Shown here in pieces: positions 16,542-28,399 of a stretch of DNA of 38,642 nt. The notes under the pieces were generated by a model, which saw nothing but the letters and a program-made list of their open reading frames with translations, made no database searches and had not been told where the DNA came from. This DNA is from Candidatus Kuenenia stuttgartensis (GTDB lineage: Bacteria; Planctomycetota; Planctomycetia; Pirellulales; UBA1268): contig CAMCYH010000020.1 of NCBI GenBank assembly GCA_945883745.1, positions 1-38,642 on the forward strand, read 5' to 3'. Position 1 is the stretch's first letter, and each line of letters starts with the position of its first letter. The translations under genes and the position numbers were made by a program.

Positions 16542-17993
16542 TTACGAGCCGATGACCCGGGGCTCTTTGATGGTGCTCCCGGGTGGCAGATACTCGGCGA
16601 CATCGTCGGCATTGACAATGCGATTGGCCGCCAGTTCGACCGGGACACCGCCGGTCACCGTCACACCCGCTCGACCGAGCAGCCGGCTGGCGTGAGCCAC
16701 CATGGCGGCCATCACGTGCTCGGCCGTGTCGGCCGCGGCGCCAGAAGCGTTTTTTAAGGGCGCGAAGCCTTCGACCGGATCGACTTCGACCAGCGTCACG
16801 GTGCGGGCCAGCGGCATGAGATCGAAGATGAACCGCTCAAACTTGTAGGCGTTGGGGGCATCGGGCACGACACGTGCCCCGGCGCCGTCGATGAACGGCA
16901 CAGCCTTGTGGGCCATATGCAGCGGCAGCGCGTCGGCGTTGGCCGAGGCACGTTCCAGGAAGTCCCTCGTGAACGCATGGATGGCGATGCTGCCGGCATG
17001 GAATTTGAGCCGCCCGTCCGGGAGTCGGGCCGTGGCCAGTTGTGCCGGCAGATCGCTGTATTCGACGATCCGTGTAACGCCACCGTCCGCCACGACCACG
17101 CCGACCCGCTCCTTGGGATCGGCCTTGTGCACCACCTGCGGCGTGAATTCAGAGCCGGTGAGCAGGTGATAGCCGAGAAACTCGCTGTCCAGCGGCATGG
17201 CCAGCGGATTGTCGACCTGAAAAGAAATGACGTGATCCACTCCCTGGCGGGCGAACCATTCGAGGCCGCCTGCAGCGACGAGGCTTCCGAGCATACCGCC
17301 ATGTCCGTCGGGGCTCATGGCAAGTTGCCCGAGATCAGCGCGGACGATCTCGCCGGTCGTGTCACAGAGGACCGGGAGGTCGCGCTGTGTGAAGAAGAGC
17401 ACGCGATCCTTGGGCAGTCCAAATCGCTCGTGTCGGCTGAAGAAATCCCGGGTGACCGCGTCGGTGGCGGAACTGGTCATCACCGCCAGTGGCACCGCGG
17501 CCCCATGCCGCTTCGCCACGGCCACCAGTTTGCCACATAGGATCTCCAGGAGGCTTGCCCGCGATACCGGGCCAATCTTGTAAAGCCCCTTCGGGCCATC
17601 AAACCCCAGACGTGACCCCTGACCACCGGCCACGAGAATCGCGGCAATGCGTCCGGCGGCCAAGGCCGCGATGCCATGTTCCGCCGCGAGGGCTGGCGGA
17701 ATCGGATTGTGGTCATCACGCAGTCGTAGGCACGGAGGCGTGACTGCATTGTCGAGATTCGGCAGAACATCGCCGGGTGGCGCAGCCGCCTGCTCGGGCC
17801 CTTGTTTTGCAAGCACCCGCTGCCGCATCTCGGTGACCAGCGGCCAGTCGAGCGATCGCAACTGGGCGACTAGTCCGGCGCGGCGGGACTCGTCGAGACG
17901 ATCCCAGCCGCCGCATACCCGCTCCTGTCCGGCAGTGATGAGCTGCAGGGCCAGATCGGCCGGCAGTTCGGGGGGCAGAGGACGGTGTGTCAT
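16542..17993 (-). CDS. UDP-N-acetylhexosamine / UDP-sugar pyrophosphorylase
   Basis: A UDPGP-family (UAP1-like) nucleotidyltransferase that makes a UDP-sugar from UTP and a sugar 1-phosphate. The 483 residues contain a helical N-terminus (about 1-105), ILVAGGQGSRLGF (119-131) followed by PKGLYKIG (134-141), MTSSATD, FTQRDLPVL, SPDGHGGML, FQVDNPLA, EYSDLP, HAGSIAIH and FERFIFDLMP, the order seen in eukaryotic-type UDP-GlcNAc pyrophosphorylases. It is not the GlmU type. The ATG (17993) overlaps the stop of the 35-residue membrane ORF as ATGA, which decides the start; the longer frame to 18308 runs through other genes. Whether the sugar is GlcNAc or glucose/galactose cannot be told from motifs. 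Confidence 0.9.
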   Translation of the reverse strand: MTHRPLPPELPADLALQLITAGQERVCGGWDRLDESRRAGLVAQLRSLDWPLVTEMRQRVLAKQGPEQAAAPPGDVLPNLDNAVTPPCLRLRDDHNPIPPALAAEHGIAALAAGRIAAILVAGGQGSRLGFDGPKGLYKIGPVSRASLLEILCGKLVAVAKRHGAAVPLAVMTSSATDAVTRDFFSRHERFGLPKDRVLFFTQRDLPVLCDTTGEIVRADLGQLAMSPDGHGGMLGSLVAAGGLEWFARQGVDHVISFQVDNPLAMPLDSEFLGYHLLTGSEFTPQVVHKADPKERVGVVVADGGVTRIVEYSDLPAQLATARLPDGRLKFHAGSIAIHAFTRDFLERASANADALPLHMAHKAVPFIDGAGARVVPDAPNAYKFERFIFDLMPLARTVTLVEVDPVEGFAPLKNASGAAADTAEHVMAAMVAHASRLLGRAGVTVTGGVPVELAANRIVNADDVAEYLPPGSTIKEPRVIGS

Positions 17994-18097
17994 CCCCGCA
18001 CCCATGCCCAGAACAGCAGGCAGAGAAGCGGGAAACCGACGAAGATGACCCCGTAGGTAAAAACTGTTGTCCAGAGGTTGTCGGGCCAACGGGCCAT
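17990..18097 (-). CDS. 35-residue single-span membrane peptide
   Basis: A short frame ATG(18097)-TGA(17990). The product starts MARWPDNLWTT, has a strongly hydrophobic span of about 20 residues (VFTYGVIFVGFPLLCLLFWA), and ends WVRG. It fills exactly the 115-base space between the upstream membrane protein (stop at 18109, 11 bases away) and the pyrophosphorylase gene, and its stop overlaps the pyrophosphorylase ATG as ATGA. Such fit on both sides and a clean transmembrane profile argue for a real gene, perhaps a small partner of a membrane complex. No clear ribosome site is seen, so coupling to the upstream gene is likely. I do not recognise a family. Confidence 0.6.
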   Translation of the reverse strand: MARWPDNLWTTVFTYGVIFVGFPLLCLLFWAWVRG

Positions 18098-18108
18098 CGT
18101 GGGAATGC

Positions 18109-19047
18109 TCACGACTCGCAGGTCGTGGAGTGCAGAGGAATGGGGTGTGGGGTGGAACTGCGCTCGGCAGGGGGCAGGCTCTCGGTCGCAGCGACGATGT
18201 CGATGGGGATCTCGAATGGTTCGTCAGCCGGCTCATCGAGACGGCACTCGATCCGCACTCCCCACGGGAGCACTTCCGTCGCGGTGACGATCGCCTCGAC
18301 CTCATCATAGGCAGTAGTCACTTCGACCGTCGGGGTCGTCGCCAACGGGGGACAAAACCCGACATGCCCCGACGCCGTTCGGACGCCCGTCGGGACGCCC
18401 AAGAAAAGCCGCCCGCGAACACATTCGGTGCCGTCGGCACGGGTGACACGTTCCTGCTGCTGTAACAGATGCTCGTCGCCGGATGGATGACCATTGAAAA
18501 AGTCACTCAGGCCCCTGGTCCCCGGAGCCACGCCCGGCAGCGACAGGCTTCTCTCGACGTCTGTTGGGGTGAATGCCGGGGGCGATGATTCAAGAGGACA
18601 GGGCACGAGTGAAATCAGGAATGGCGACGGAATGCTGAGCCACTGGGCGGCCCATGGCTGCGCGAGAAGAGCTCCGGCGAAGGCCACGGCTCCGACGGCC
18701 ATGACCAAGGCACCGGTGCTGCCAACGGGGAGCGGCAGTGCCATCGCCAGGGTCGCCATAAGAAAACCGATCCGGGGCGGCAGTGACGGTCGTCCACCAC
18801 CGTGTCGTGAGGCCAGATCGCCCGCGGCTACGAGCAGCCCACCGGCACCGCAGACGGCAGCCAGCGTGACCACTCCCGGCGTGGCCGTTGCGCCACCCGA
18901 GAGCCGGCGGGCCACCAGCACACCGCCGCAGGCCACCGCCAGCCACCCAGATGCGGCTCCCACCGTCGTCACCAGGAGCCTTTCGATCGCCACACGATTC
19001 CGGGCTGGATCGTAGTCGAAGCTGGCGTGTGATGGTGCGTGCGACAC
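18109..19047 (-). CDS. Membrane protein with C-terminal soluble domain, unknown function
   Basis: From GTG 19047 the protein has 312 residues. Four hydrophobic segments can be traced at about 23-46, 58-78, 92-107 and 109-130, then a Pro-rich linker and a soluble region of about 170 residues. That region carries a segment reading GVAPGTRGLSDFFNGHPSGD, a QQQERV helix and a final beta-rich part (VEAIVTATEVLPWGVRIECR) ending in a polar tail. I do not recognise a family. The start is chosen because it lies 34 bases past the metK stop; the frame remains open upstream inside metK and that part is Arg/Ser-rich shadow. It is followed after 11 bases by the 35-residue membrane peptide gene, so both may be inserted in the membrane together. 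Confidence 0.7.
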   Translation of the reverse strand: MSHAPSHASFDYDPARNRVAIERLLVTTVGAASGWLAVACGGVLVARRLSGGATATPGVVTLAAVCGAGGLLVAAGDLASRHGGGRPSLPPRIGFLMATLAMALPLPVGSTGALVMAVGAVAFAGALLAQPWAAQWLSIPSPFLISLVPCPLESSPPAFTPTDVERSLSLPGVAPGTRGLSDFFNGHPSGDEHLLQQQERVTRADGTECVRGRLFLGVPTGVRTASGHVGFCPPLATTPTVEVTTAYDEVEAIVTATEVLPWGVRIECRLDEPADEPFEIPIDIVAATESLPPAERSSTPHPIPLHSTTCES

Positions 19048-19081
19048 GGCGATGAACCAACAAGGAGATCGGCCCGTGCCC

Positions 19082-20260
19082 TCAGCTGGCCCCGACGGCA
19101 GAGGTGGACGCCTTGGCGAGTTCCTTCGCCTTGTCGACCTTCTCCCATGAGAACTCGTTGCGACCAAAATGGCCGCCGGCCGCCGTGGCACGGAAGATGG
19201 GCCTTCGGAGATCGAGTTCCTCGATGATGCCACGCGGCGTGAGCGGGAAAAACTCTCGCACAAGCTCGCAGAGTCGCTCGTCCGATACCTTGCCCGTGCC
19301 TTCCGTGTCGACCCGCACACTCACCGGATCGCTCACGCCGATGGCATACGCCAGCTGCACCTCACAGCGGTCGGCCAGCCCTGAAGCAACGATATTTTTG
19401 GCGACATGGCGGGCCATGTAGGCGGCGCTACGGTCAACCTTTGTCGGGTCCTTCCCGGAGAAGGCGCCGCCGCCGTGCCGGCCCCAGCCGCCATAGGTAT
19501 CGACGATGATCTTTCGCCCGGTGAGACCACAGTCACCGTGCGGACCACCCACTACAAATCGCCCGGTGGGGTTGATGTGGTAGGTGATGTTCGACGTGTC
19601 GAGGTCGCTCGGCAGTTCCTTCGCGATGATCTGGTTGATCACGAATTCGCGGATGTCGGTGTTGCTGACGTGTGGTGCATGCTGTGTGGAGACGACAACA
19701 GTGTCGACACGAACGGGCCGCTGACCGTCAAACTCGATGGTCACCTGGCTCTTCGAGTCGGGTCGCAGCCAGTCGACATGCCCCTTCTTGCGGGCCTCCG
19801 TGAGCCGATTGAGAATCCGGTGGGAGAGGGCGATCGGAAGCGGCATCAGTTCCGGCGTGTCATTGCAGGCATAGCCAAACATCAGGCCCTGGTCTCCGGC
19901 GCCGATGTCTTTGCCGGAGCTCGCGTCGTCATTGACGCCCATGGCGATGTCACCTGACTGCTTGCCAACGGCGACCAGCACGGAGCAGGTATCGGCAGCA
20001 ATTCCCATCTCGTCGTCGGTGTAGCCGACGTCCCGGATGACGTCGCGGACAACTCGTTGGTAATCGATCGTGCCGCGGGAGGTGATCTCACCGGCCACAA
20101 CAGCCAGGCCGGTCGTCACCATCGTCTCGCAAGCAACGCGGCTGAGGGGATCCTGGGCAAGGTAGGCGTCGAGCACGCCGTCGGAGATCTGGTCGGCGAG
20201 TTTGTCCGGGTGACCCATGCTGACAGACTCGCTCGTGAAAAGAAATTTGCCTGATGCCAC
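19082..20260 (-). CDS. metK: S-adenosylmethionine synthase
   Basis: Forms S-adenosylmethionine from methionine and ATP in the cytoplasm. The 392 residues include [20 protein letters not shown] (ATP/methionine site), GEITSRG, the metal/ATP-binding [12 protein letters not shown] (family GAGDQG), [26 protein letters not shown] with the phosphate-binding loop, [19 protein letters not shown] and [11 protein letters not shown]. The start is GTG 20260, with GAGG seven bases upstream; the upstream open frame to 20389 covers the promoter and leader. It begins a minus-strand unit with the membrane protein, the 35-residue peptide, the pyrophosphorylase and manC. A promoter and a leader hairpin precede it. 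All catalytic motifs look intact. Confidence 0.97.
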   Translation of the reverse strand: MASGKFLFTSESVSMGHPDKLADQISDGVLDAYLAQDPLSRVACETMVTTGLAVVAGEITSRGTIDYQRVVRDVIRDVGYTDDEMGIAADTCSVLVAVGKQSGDIAMGVNDDASSGKDIGAGDQGLMFGYACNDTPELMPLPIALSHRILNRLTEARKKGHVDWLRPDSKSQVTIEFDGQRPVRVDTVVVSTQHAPHVSNTDIREFVINQIIAKELPSDLDTSNITYHINPTGRFVVGGPHGDCGLTGRKIIVDTYGGWGRHGGGAFSGKDPTKVDRSAAYMARHVAKNIVASGLADRCEVQLAYAIGVSDPVSVRVDTEGTGKVSDERLCELVREFFPLTPRGIIEELDLRRPIFRATAAGGHFGRNEFSWEKVDKAKELAKASTSAVGAS

Positions 20261-20298
20261 GGAAATGCCTCGTGCCTGAAGAAACGGATGGAAACCAA

Positions 20299-20318
20299 CG
20301 ACGGAACCGGATCCGTCG
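20299..20318 (-). promoter_or_regulatory. Hairpin in the metK 5' leader
   Basis: CGACGGA and TCCGTCG form a perfect seven-base-pair stem with a six-base loop, lying between the predicted metK transcription start (about 20327) and the GTG at 20260. The leader is only about 65 bases and does not match the SAM-II or SAM/SAH consensus as I remember it. It could be a mRNA-stability element or a small uncharacterised regulator. Confidence 0.4.
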
Positions 20319-20333
20319 CGCAACAACCGACAC

Positions 20334-20362
20334 AGTATCCAAAGGAGGCTGAAAAACGACAA
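20334..20362 (-). promoter_or_regulatory. Putative sigma-70-type promoter of metK
   Basis: On the minus strand TTGTCG (20362-20357) and GATACT (20339-20334) are separated by 17 bases, each matching four of six consensus positions. The predicted start lies about 65 bases before the metK GTG. Confidence 0.45.
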
Positions 20363-20393
20363 CCACGGCCATCCATGCGGCGGATCCACAGAG

Positions 20394-20413
20394 CCCCGGG
20401 CTTAAGCCCGGGG
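20394..20413. repeat. Perfect 20-base GC-rich palindrome (REP-like)
   Basis: CCCCGGGCTTAAGCCCGGGG reads the same on both strands. It lies in the gap between waaA (ends at 20509) and the metK promoter, 16 bases from a second palindrome at 20430-20454. It looks like a dispersed extragenic palindrome and could also end waaA transcription. Confidence 0.6.
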
Positions 20414-20429
20414 GCGCTGTTTTACTGTC

Positions 20430-20454
20430 AGCCCACCGGCTTGCGCCGGCGGCT
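20430..20454. repeat. Second, imperfect palindrome of the pair
   Basis: Inner arms CCGGC and GCCGG flank a TTGC loop and outer arms AGCC/GGCT pair after a small mismatch. Together with the palindrome at 20394-20413 it makes a two-unit array, as in REP/BIME elements, downstream of the waaA stop. Confidence 0.5.
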
Positions 20455-20508
20455 GTGTGGAGGAGTGCTCGCGCTGGCGACTGCGTGGGGGAGCGATTCC
20501 GGCGGCAG

Positions 20509-21813
20509 CTACGGGTTCGTTTCCGAAGAGCCAAACAAGCGGTCGACGAGCCTCGCTGCGGTGGCGGCTCGCGAGCCCCGCTGGGAGGCGACAAGTGTTG
20601 CAGCCCGGCGACCGCGCTCCGCCGCGAAATTCTGGTCTTCGAGGCAGCGGCGGACGAACGCGGTGAGTTCGTCGCCAGAGTGCACCACCTCCGCTGCCCC
20701 GGCCTCGAGGAGGAGACGCACTTCGTCGCGGAAGTTGCGCGTGTGAGGGCCGAAGGCCACGGCGGCGCCGTAGGCGGCGGGCTCGATCATGTTCTGGCCA
20801 CCCCGCCTGCCGTCGAGGCTGCCCCCCACAAAGGCAATCGTCGCGGTGCCCCACCACCAGCCCAACTCGCCCGTGGTGTCGACCAAAAGAATGCGGGTGG
20901 CTGGGTCGGCCGCTTCCGTACCGAGCCGGCTGCGTTGCCGCCAGGGCATCCCTGTGGACTGGAAGATAGCTGTGATCTCAGCCGTTCGCTCGACGTGCCG
21001 GGGCACGACCACGAGCCACAGCCGAGGGTATGCCGCGGACAAGTCGCGGAAGGCATCGATGGCCAGTTGCTCTTCGGGAGCCTGCGTGCTGCCGGCCAGG
21101 AAGACGATCGCATCGTCGGGGATGCCGGCAACGCGACGGAGCCTGAGTACGTCGGGATCGTGGCGATCCCCTCGCACGCCGTCGAACTTCATCGAGCCGG
21201 CTGTGACCACTGTCGGAGCGCCGAGGGCTGTGAAGCGGTCGGCATCGGTATGAGACCGGGCGATCACGAGGCTGGTGCGGCCGAGCATGCGGCGAGCAAG
21301 CGGCCTGATCCAACGATAGCCCCGCGCACTGCGTTCACTCATCCGGGCATTGACGACGACGATCGGAATGCCCCGGGCATGCACCGCGGCCAGCAGGTTG
21401 GGCCAGAGTTCGAGTTCGCCGAGCACCAGCATCTCGGGCCGAACCCGATCGAGCACGCGGTGAATGGCCCACGAGAAGTCGAGCGGGCAGGGGAACGTGC
21501 GGTCGGCGCCAAAGCGTGAGGCTGCCACATCCAGGCCTGTCGTGGTTGAACTGGAGATCACGCAGTCGATGGCCCGACCGGAGTCCGCCACCTGACGACG
21601 CATTTCCTCGGCCAAACCGGAAAGGAGCTGCACCTCCCCCACGCTTACGCCATGCATCCAGATTCGGGTGCCCGTGGCGTGAGGCAGGGGAGCGATGCCG
21701 CCGGTAAACCGGATCCAGGGAGCTGCGACCGGCCGCCCGCCCGCCACCTTCCGCCAGGCCACCCACGGCAGGGCAAGCAGCGCAACGACGAGGTAGCCAA
21801 GGTCGAGGATCAT
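20509..21813 (-). CDS. waaA: 3-deoxy-D-manno-octulosonic acid (Kdo) transferase
   Basis: GT30 glycosyltransferase that adds Kdo to lipid A precursor at the inner membrane. The 434-residue protein starts with a membrane anchor (ILDLGYLVVALLALPWVAW). It shows RIWMHGVSVGEVQLLSGL with the catalytic Glu, CVISSSTTTG, FPCPLDFSW, VLGELELWPN, VVVNARMSERSARGYRW, the second domain with VFLAGSTQAPEEQL, VVVPRHVER and FVGGSLDGRRGGQNMIEPAAYG near the end. The start ATG (21813) is 28 bases after the secA stop. Its presence implies a lipid A-containing outer membrane. The ORF open upstream to 22035 lies inside secA. Whether it adds one or two Kdo units is not readable. Confidence 0.93.
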   Translation of the reverse strand: MILDLGYLVVALLALPWVAWRKVAGGRPVAAPWIRFTGGIAPLPHATGTRIWMHGVSVGEVQLLSGLAEEMRRQVADSGRAIDCVISSSTTTGLDVAASRFGADRTFPCPLDFSWAIHRVLDRVRPEMLVLGELELWPNLLAAVHARGIPIVVVNARMSERSARGYRWIRPLARRMLGRTSLVIARSHTDADRFTALGAPTVVTAGSMKFDGVRGDRHDPDVLRLRRVAGIPDDAIVFLAGSTQAPEEQLAIDAFRDLSAAYPRLWLVVVPRHVERTAEITAIFQSTGMPWRQRSRLGTEAADPATRILLVDTTGELGWWWGTATIAFVGGSLDGRRGGQNMIEPAAYGAAVAFGPHTRNFRDEVRLLLEAGAAEVVHSGDELTAFVRRCLEDQNFAAERGRRAATLVASQRGSRAATAARLVDRLFGSSETNP

Positions 21814-21841
21814 GCACGCGGCCCGTCGTGTCGACGAGGGT

Positions 21842-25141
<3,300 letters not shown>

Positions 25142-25202
25142 GAATGGCTGATCAGACCCGGGGAGGCCTGGGGATGCGTATGTTTCGGTACCGCTCGTGC
25201 GG

Positions 25203-25216
25203 AGCCTGCGCAGGCT
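25203..25216. repeat. Perfect 14-base palindrome in the secA leader
   Basis: AGCCTGCGCAGGCT is self-complementary and lies 62 bases upstream of the secA ATG. It could form an RNA hairpin in the leader or bind a dimeric regulator. Confidence 0.4.
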
Positions 25217-25281
25217 GGCCGAAGGGGCAGCGAAGCGAAACGGGACTGGCCAGATGACTTTCGCCGCGATTCGGATATGAG

Positions 25282-25311
25282 ATTGTCGTAGGGAGTCCGT
25301 CCCGCGGTCAA
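25282..25311 (-). promoter_or_regulatory. Putative secA promoter
   Basis: On the minus strand TTGACC (25311-25306) and GACAAT (25287-25282) are 18 bases apart. The predicted start leaves a leader of about 135 bases before the secA ATG. The rest of the 290-base gap to the BLUF gene shows nothing else I can name. Confidence 0.4.
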
Positions 25312-25431
25312 GGCAAGCGGGGGAGCCGGCTTTCTTGACGGCCCAGTCAGGCGTACGCCACATTCTCGCCGGTGTGACCGTTTCGGTGGATCGCGGCGAC
25401 GTTTGTTTCTGCTCACTTCCACGGGGTATTC

Positions 25432-25875
25432 ATGCTGACCCGGCTCATCTATATCAGCGACGTTGCTGAAATCTTTGAATTCAGTGATTTGCAGTCGATC
25501 CTGGAAAAAGCCCAAAAAAATAACCCCACCTTGGGTGTGACCGGTTTCTTGGTCATGGCATCCAAGCGATTTCTGCAGGTGATCGAGGGGCCGGCCGAGA
25601 ATGTCAACCTGCTCTTCCGCAAGATCATTCGCGACTCACGTCACGCGGATTGTCGTCTGATTGAGTACACCGAAATCGCCGATCGACTCTTCGATCAATG
25701 GTCCATGCGGGGGATTCACCCAGGCCTGATGGATCAGCGACTCAAGGCATTTCTCCAGCGAAAGTACGGAACGGACCAGCGTGGCGGCCTCGCCGTTCCG
25801 GAGGATCGATTTACTGCCATCAGCTTTCTGTACGACGTTGCCCATGCGGACGCGATCGTCGAAGGGCTGGGGTAA
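25432..25875 (+). CDS. Stand-alone BLUF-domain blue-light receptor
   Basis: A FAD-binding blue-light sensor of 147 residues, almost all BLUF domain (about 1-95) plus a short helical C-terminal extension. The key residues lie at a constant offset of 14 from AppA: Tyr7 (LIYIS; AppA Tyr21), Asn31 (Asn45), Gln49 in RFLQVIEG (Gln63), Trp90 (Trp104) and Met92 (Met106). The flavin-pocket stretch NNPTLGVTGFLV is also intact, so photochemistry should work. No output domain is fused, so it must act through a partner. The ATG 25432 follows GGGG by five bases. It is divergent from secA and lies 197 bases upstream of a chemoreceptor on the same strand, the most obvious candidate partner. Confidence 0.94.
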   Translation: MLTRLIYISDVAEIFEFSDLQSILEKAQKNNPTLGVTGFLVMASKRFLQVIEGPAENVNLLFRKIIRDSRHADCRLIEYTEIADRLFDQWSMRGIHPGLMDQRLKAFLQRKYGTDQRGGLAVPEDRFTAISFLYDVAHADAIVEGLG

Positions 25876-26072
25876 TGGTCGCCGAGTCCTTTCCGCATGA
25901 CGGCTCATGATGGCCGCGGCGGCTTCAGGGGTTCGGGTGAAGCGATTCTGCCGGTTATCGCGGATCCTGATGACGCTGTGGCTTGGGAAATTTGTGCGGC
26001 CGCCGTTTGAAGGCTATATGGATGGAGAGGGTGAGAACACCCACGGCCCTTCCCCCAAACCCTTGAGTTCCC

Positions 26073-28274
26073 ATGCAGCTGTTTCGAAGCATGAGTCTGC
26101 GCACCCTCATTCTGGTGTCGTTGCTGGCTGTCTCGCTGATCCCTCTCGCCGCCATCGCGGCATTGCTGTACCAGAGGAGCGCCAAGGCCCTGGAAAAGGA
26201 GGCCATTGATCGACTTGAAGTCGTCAGATCGATCACCGCCAAATCGGTCGGGCGTTACTTTCTCTCGCTCCAGGATGAGCTTGTAACCGCAGCCGATGCT
26301 GGTGTTGCTCGGGAGGCTCTGCAGGCGATGAATGCCGCCGTGGGAAGCCTTCCCGGCCGGGGATCCGATGGCGCGGCGTCATCGCGGGCTGCCCTGGCGG
26401 TGTGTCATGGCCAAGGGCTCGGTCGCGCCCTCGAAAAATCTGGGAAGTCGAATTCTGCGGTCGCCGACGTGGTGAAGTCCCTTGACGATGCGACCGTGCA
26501 GATGCAGACCCTGTACATCGCGGAAAACCCCAATCCACTCGGGGAGAAGCAGTTTCTGGATGATGCCGGCGATGGCTCGGACTATTCGCTGGCCCATGCC
26601 CGCTACCATCCGTCGTTCCGCCGCATGCTCGAGAGGTACGAAGTCTATGACATCTTCCTGATCGATGCCGTTACCGGTCGGATCGTCTACACCGTATTCA
26701 AGGAGATTGATTTCGGCACCTCGCTCCGCAGCGGGCCGTTTGCGGGGACACGGTTTGCGAAGGCCTTTAGCCAGGCCGCTGCATCGACGAAGCGCGGCTC
26801 GGTGGCCTTCGCCGAGTTCGAGGAATACCTGCCTTCCGCGTTTGCGGCGGCAAGCTTCATTGCCACCCCGATTTTTGATGGAGAGCAGCTGATCGGAGTG
26901 ATGGCGTTCCAGATTCCGATCGACAAGGTCAGCGGGATCATCGGAGAGACGACCGGGATGGGTGAGACCGGTGATACGTATGCGGTGGGCCCCGATCGGC
27001 TCTTTCGCTCGAACTCTCGCTTTGCGTCCGATCTCGGCGTCACATCGACCATCCTGCAGCCTGACCTCAAAGTGGACACGCAGCCCGTTCAAGACGCACT
27101 CGACGACGACGCAGCCGGCAGCGGCCGTGCTCTCAACTACCGGGGTGAGCCGGTGTTTTCATCGTGGCAGCCCATCACGGTGTTCAATGAAGAAGCAGAT
27201 CCGGACCGTGCGGTGAAGTGGGCAATTGTCTCGGATATCGCCACCGCGGAGGTCCTCGCGCCGGCCCGAAGTCTGCGCAACTGGAGCGTGGCCATCTTTC
27301 TGATCACCGCCGGTCTCGTGGCTGCGATTGCAGCAGCCATCGCCCGTCGTCTCGCACGTGGGCAGATGGAACTCGAGGCGAAGGTCGCCAGTCTCGCAGA
27401 AGTCTTCACGGCGGCCTCGGCAGGCAACCTCACGAGCGAGGTTCATGTCGTCGGAGAGGATGACATGGGGCGACTTGGGCAGCATGCCGGCAGGATGCTG
27501 CAGGACCTGCGGATGCTGATTCGGCAGGTGCTCGAGGCGGCTGCACAGCAGCGGCAGGGAGCGGGGGCGATCGCGGAAAGCGCCGCGTCGCTCAGCGACG
27601 GAGCGCAGACCCAGGCCGCGAGTGTGGAAGAGCTCGCAGCGGCCACGGAGCAGATGATCAGTACCGTGCAGGATGTCGCCCGGAAGTGCGGAGAGGCTCG
27701 GGACAAGGCACAGCTCACCGCAGAGACGGCCCGCAACGGAAACGAACGCGTCAGCAAGGCGATCGACTCCATGGAGCGAATTCGCGGTTCCTCTGAGCGG
27801 GTGAGCGGCATCGTTGACGTGATCAGCGAAATCGCCGGTCAGACCAATCTTCTCGCGCTCAACGCCGCCATCGAAGCGGCACGTGCTGGCGAGCATGGCC
27901 TCGGCTTCGCCGTCGTCGCCGATGAGGTCCGCAAGCTGGCCGAGCGTGCGAGCGAGGCGGCAAAGGAGGTGAACCACCTCATTCGAGAGTCATCGAGCCG
28001 CGTTCAGGAAGGAGTCGACCTTTCTGGGGAGGCGGCAACGTCGCTCGAGGCGATCGTCTCGGAGGTGATCTTGGCGTCGGAGACGATCTCGGAGATCGCA
28101 TCGCTTTCGGAGGTTCAGGCAGCCAATGCCGCCGAGCTCAAACTTGCCCTGAGATCGATTTCGGATACTACGGAATCGGCGGCCGCCTCTGCTGAAGAGT
28201 TGGCGGCGAGTGGGGAGGAGCTCAATAGTCAATCGGAGGGCCTGTACGCACTCGTCGAGCGATTTCGGGTGTAG
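26073..28274 (+). CDS. Methyl-accepting chemotaxis protein
   Basis: Transmembrane chemoreceptor of 733 residues. TM1 is at about 10-33 ([20 protein letters not shown]). A periplasmic sensor of roughly 365 residues follows, with a double-Cache-like pattern ([51 protein letters not shown]). TM2 lies at about 403-428, then a HAMP region ([19 protein letters not shown]). The long cytoplasmic coiled coil has the conserved tip, [20 protein letters not shown] then [20 protein letters not shown], at about 585-630. There is no CheR-docking pentapeptide at the C-terminus. No cheA, cheW or flagellar gene is in the window. A TATATG box lies at 26020-26025 in the 197-base gap before it, but without a convincing -35. 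It follows the BLUF gene on the same strand. Confidence 0.94.
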   Translation: MQLFRSMSLRTLILVSLLAVSLIPLAAIAALLYQRSAKALEKEAIDRLEVVRSITAKSVGRYFLSLQDELVTAADAGVAREALQAMNAAVGSLPGRGSDGAASSRAALAVCHGQGLGRALEKSGKSNSAVADVVKSLDDATVQMQTLYIAENPNPLGEKQFLDDAGDGSDYSLAHARYHPSFRRMLERYEVYDIFLIDAVTGRIVYTVFKEIDFGTSLRSGPFAGTRFAKAFSQAAASTKRGSVAFAEFEEYLPSAFAAASFIATPIFDGEQLIGVMAFQIPIDKVSGIIGETTGMGETGDTYAVGPDRLFRSNSRFASDLGVTSTILQPDLKVDTQPVQDALDDDAAGSGRALNYRGEPVFSSWQPITVFNEEADPDRAVKWAIVSDIATAEVLAPARSLRNWSVAIFLITAGLVAAIAAAIARRLARGQMELEAKVASLAEVFTAASAGNLTSEVHVVGEDDMGRLGQHAGRMLQDLRMLIRQVLEAAAQQRQGAGAIAESAASLSDGAQTQAASVEELAAATEQMISTVQDVARKCGEARDKAQLTAETARNGNERVSKAIDSMERIRGSSERVSGIVDVISEIAGQTNLLALNAAIEAARAGEHGLGFAVVADEVRKLAERASEAAKEVNHLIRESSSRVQEGVDLSGEAATSLEAIVSEVILASETISEIASLSEVQAANAAELKLALRSISDTTESAAASAEELAASGEELNSQSEGLYALVERFRV

Positions 28275-28331
28275 GGAGCGTGGGGCCGGGGTCGCGCCGA
28301 GAGAGTGAGGCCTGCAAACCGCCGGTCGAGA

Positions 28332-28377
28332 CGGGGGCGGATCCGGGGAGGACTTGGGAAAAACCAGTCCGCCCCCG
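28332..28377. repeat. 10-base inverted repeat between the chemoreceptor and MBL genes
   Basis: CGGGGGCGGA (28332-28341) and TCCGCCCCCG (28368-28377) are exact complements separated by 26 bases. The element lies 57 bases after the chemoreceptor stop and 22 bases before the next start. It could end transcription of the chemoreceptor; TTGGGA inside the loop and TACACT just after it also resemble a promoter for the next gene. Confidence 0.45.
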
Positions 28378-28399
28378 CTACACTCTTGCTCCTCTGACC

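Noticed and set aside
20394..20454. The palindrome pair as ends of an insertion sequence
   Set aside because: No transposase frame or target-site duplication lies between or beside them.
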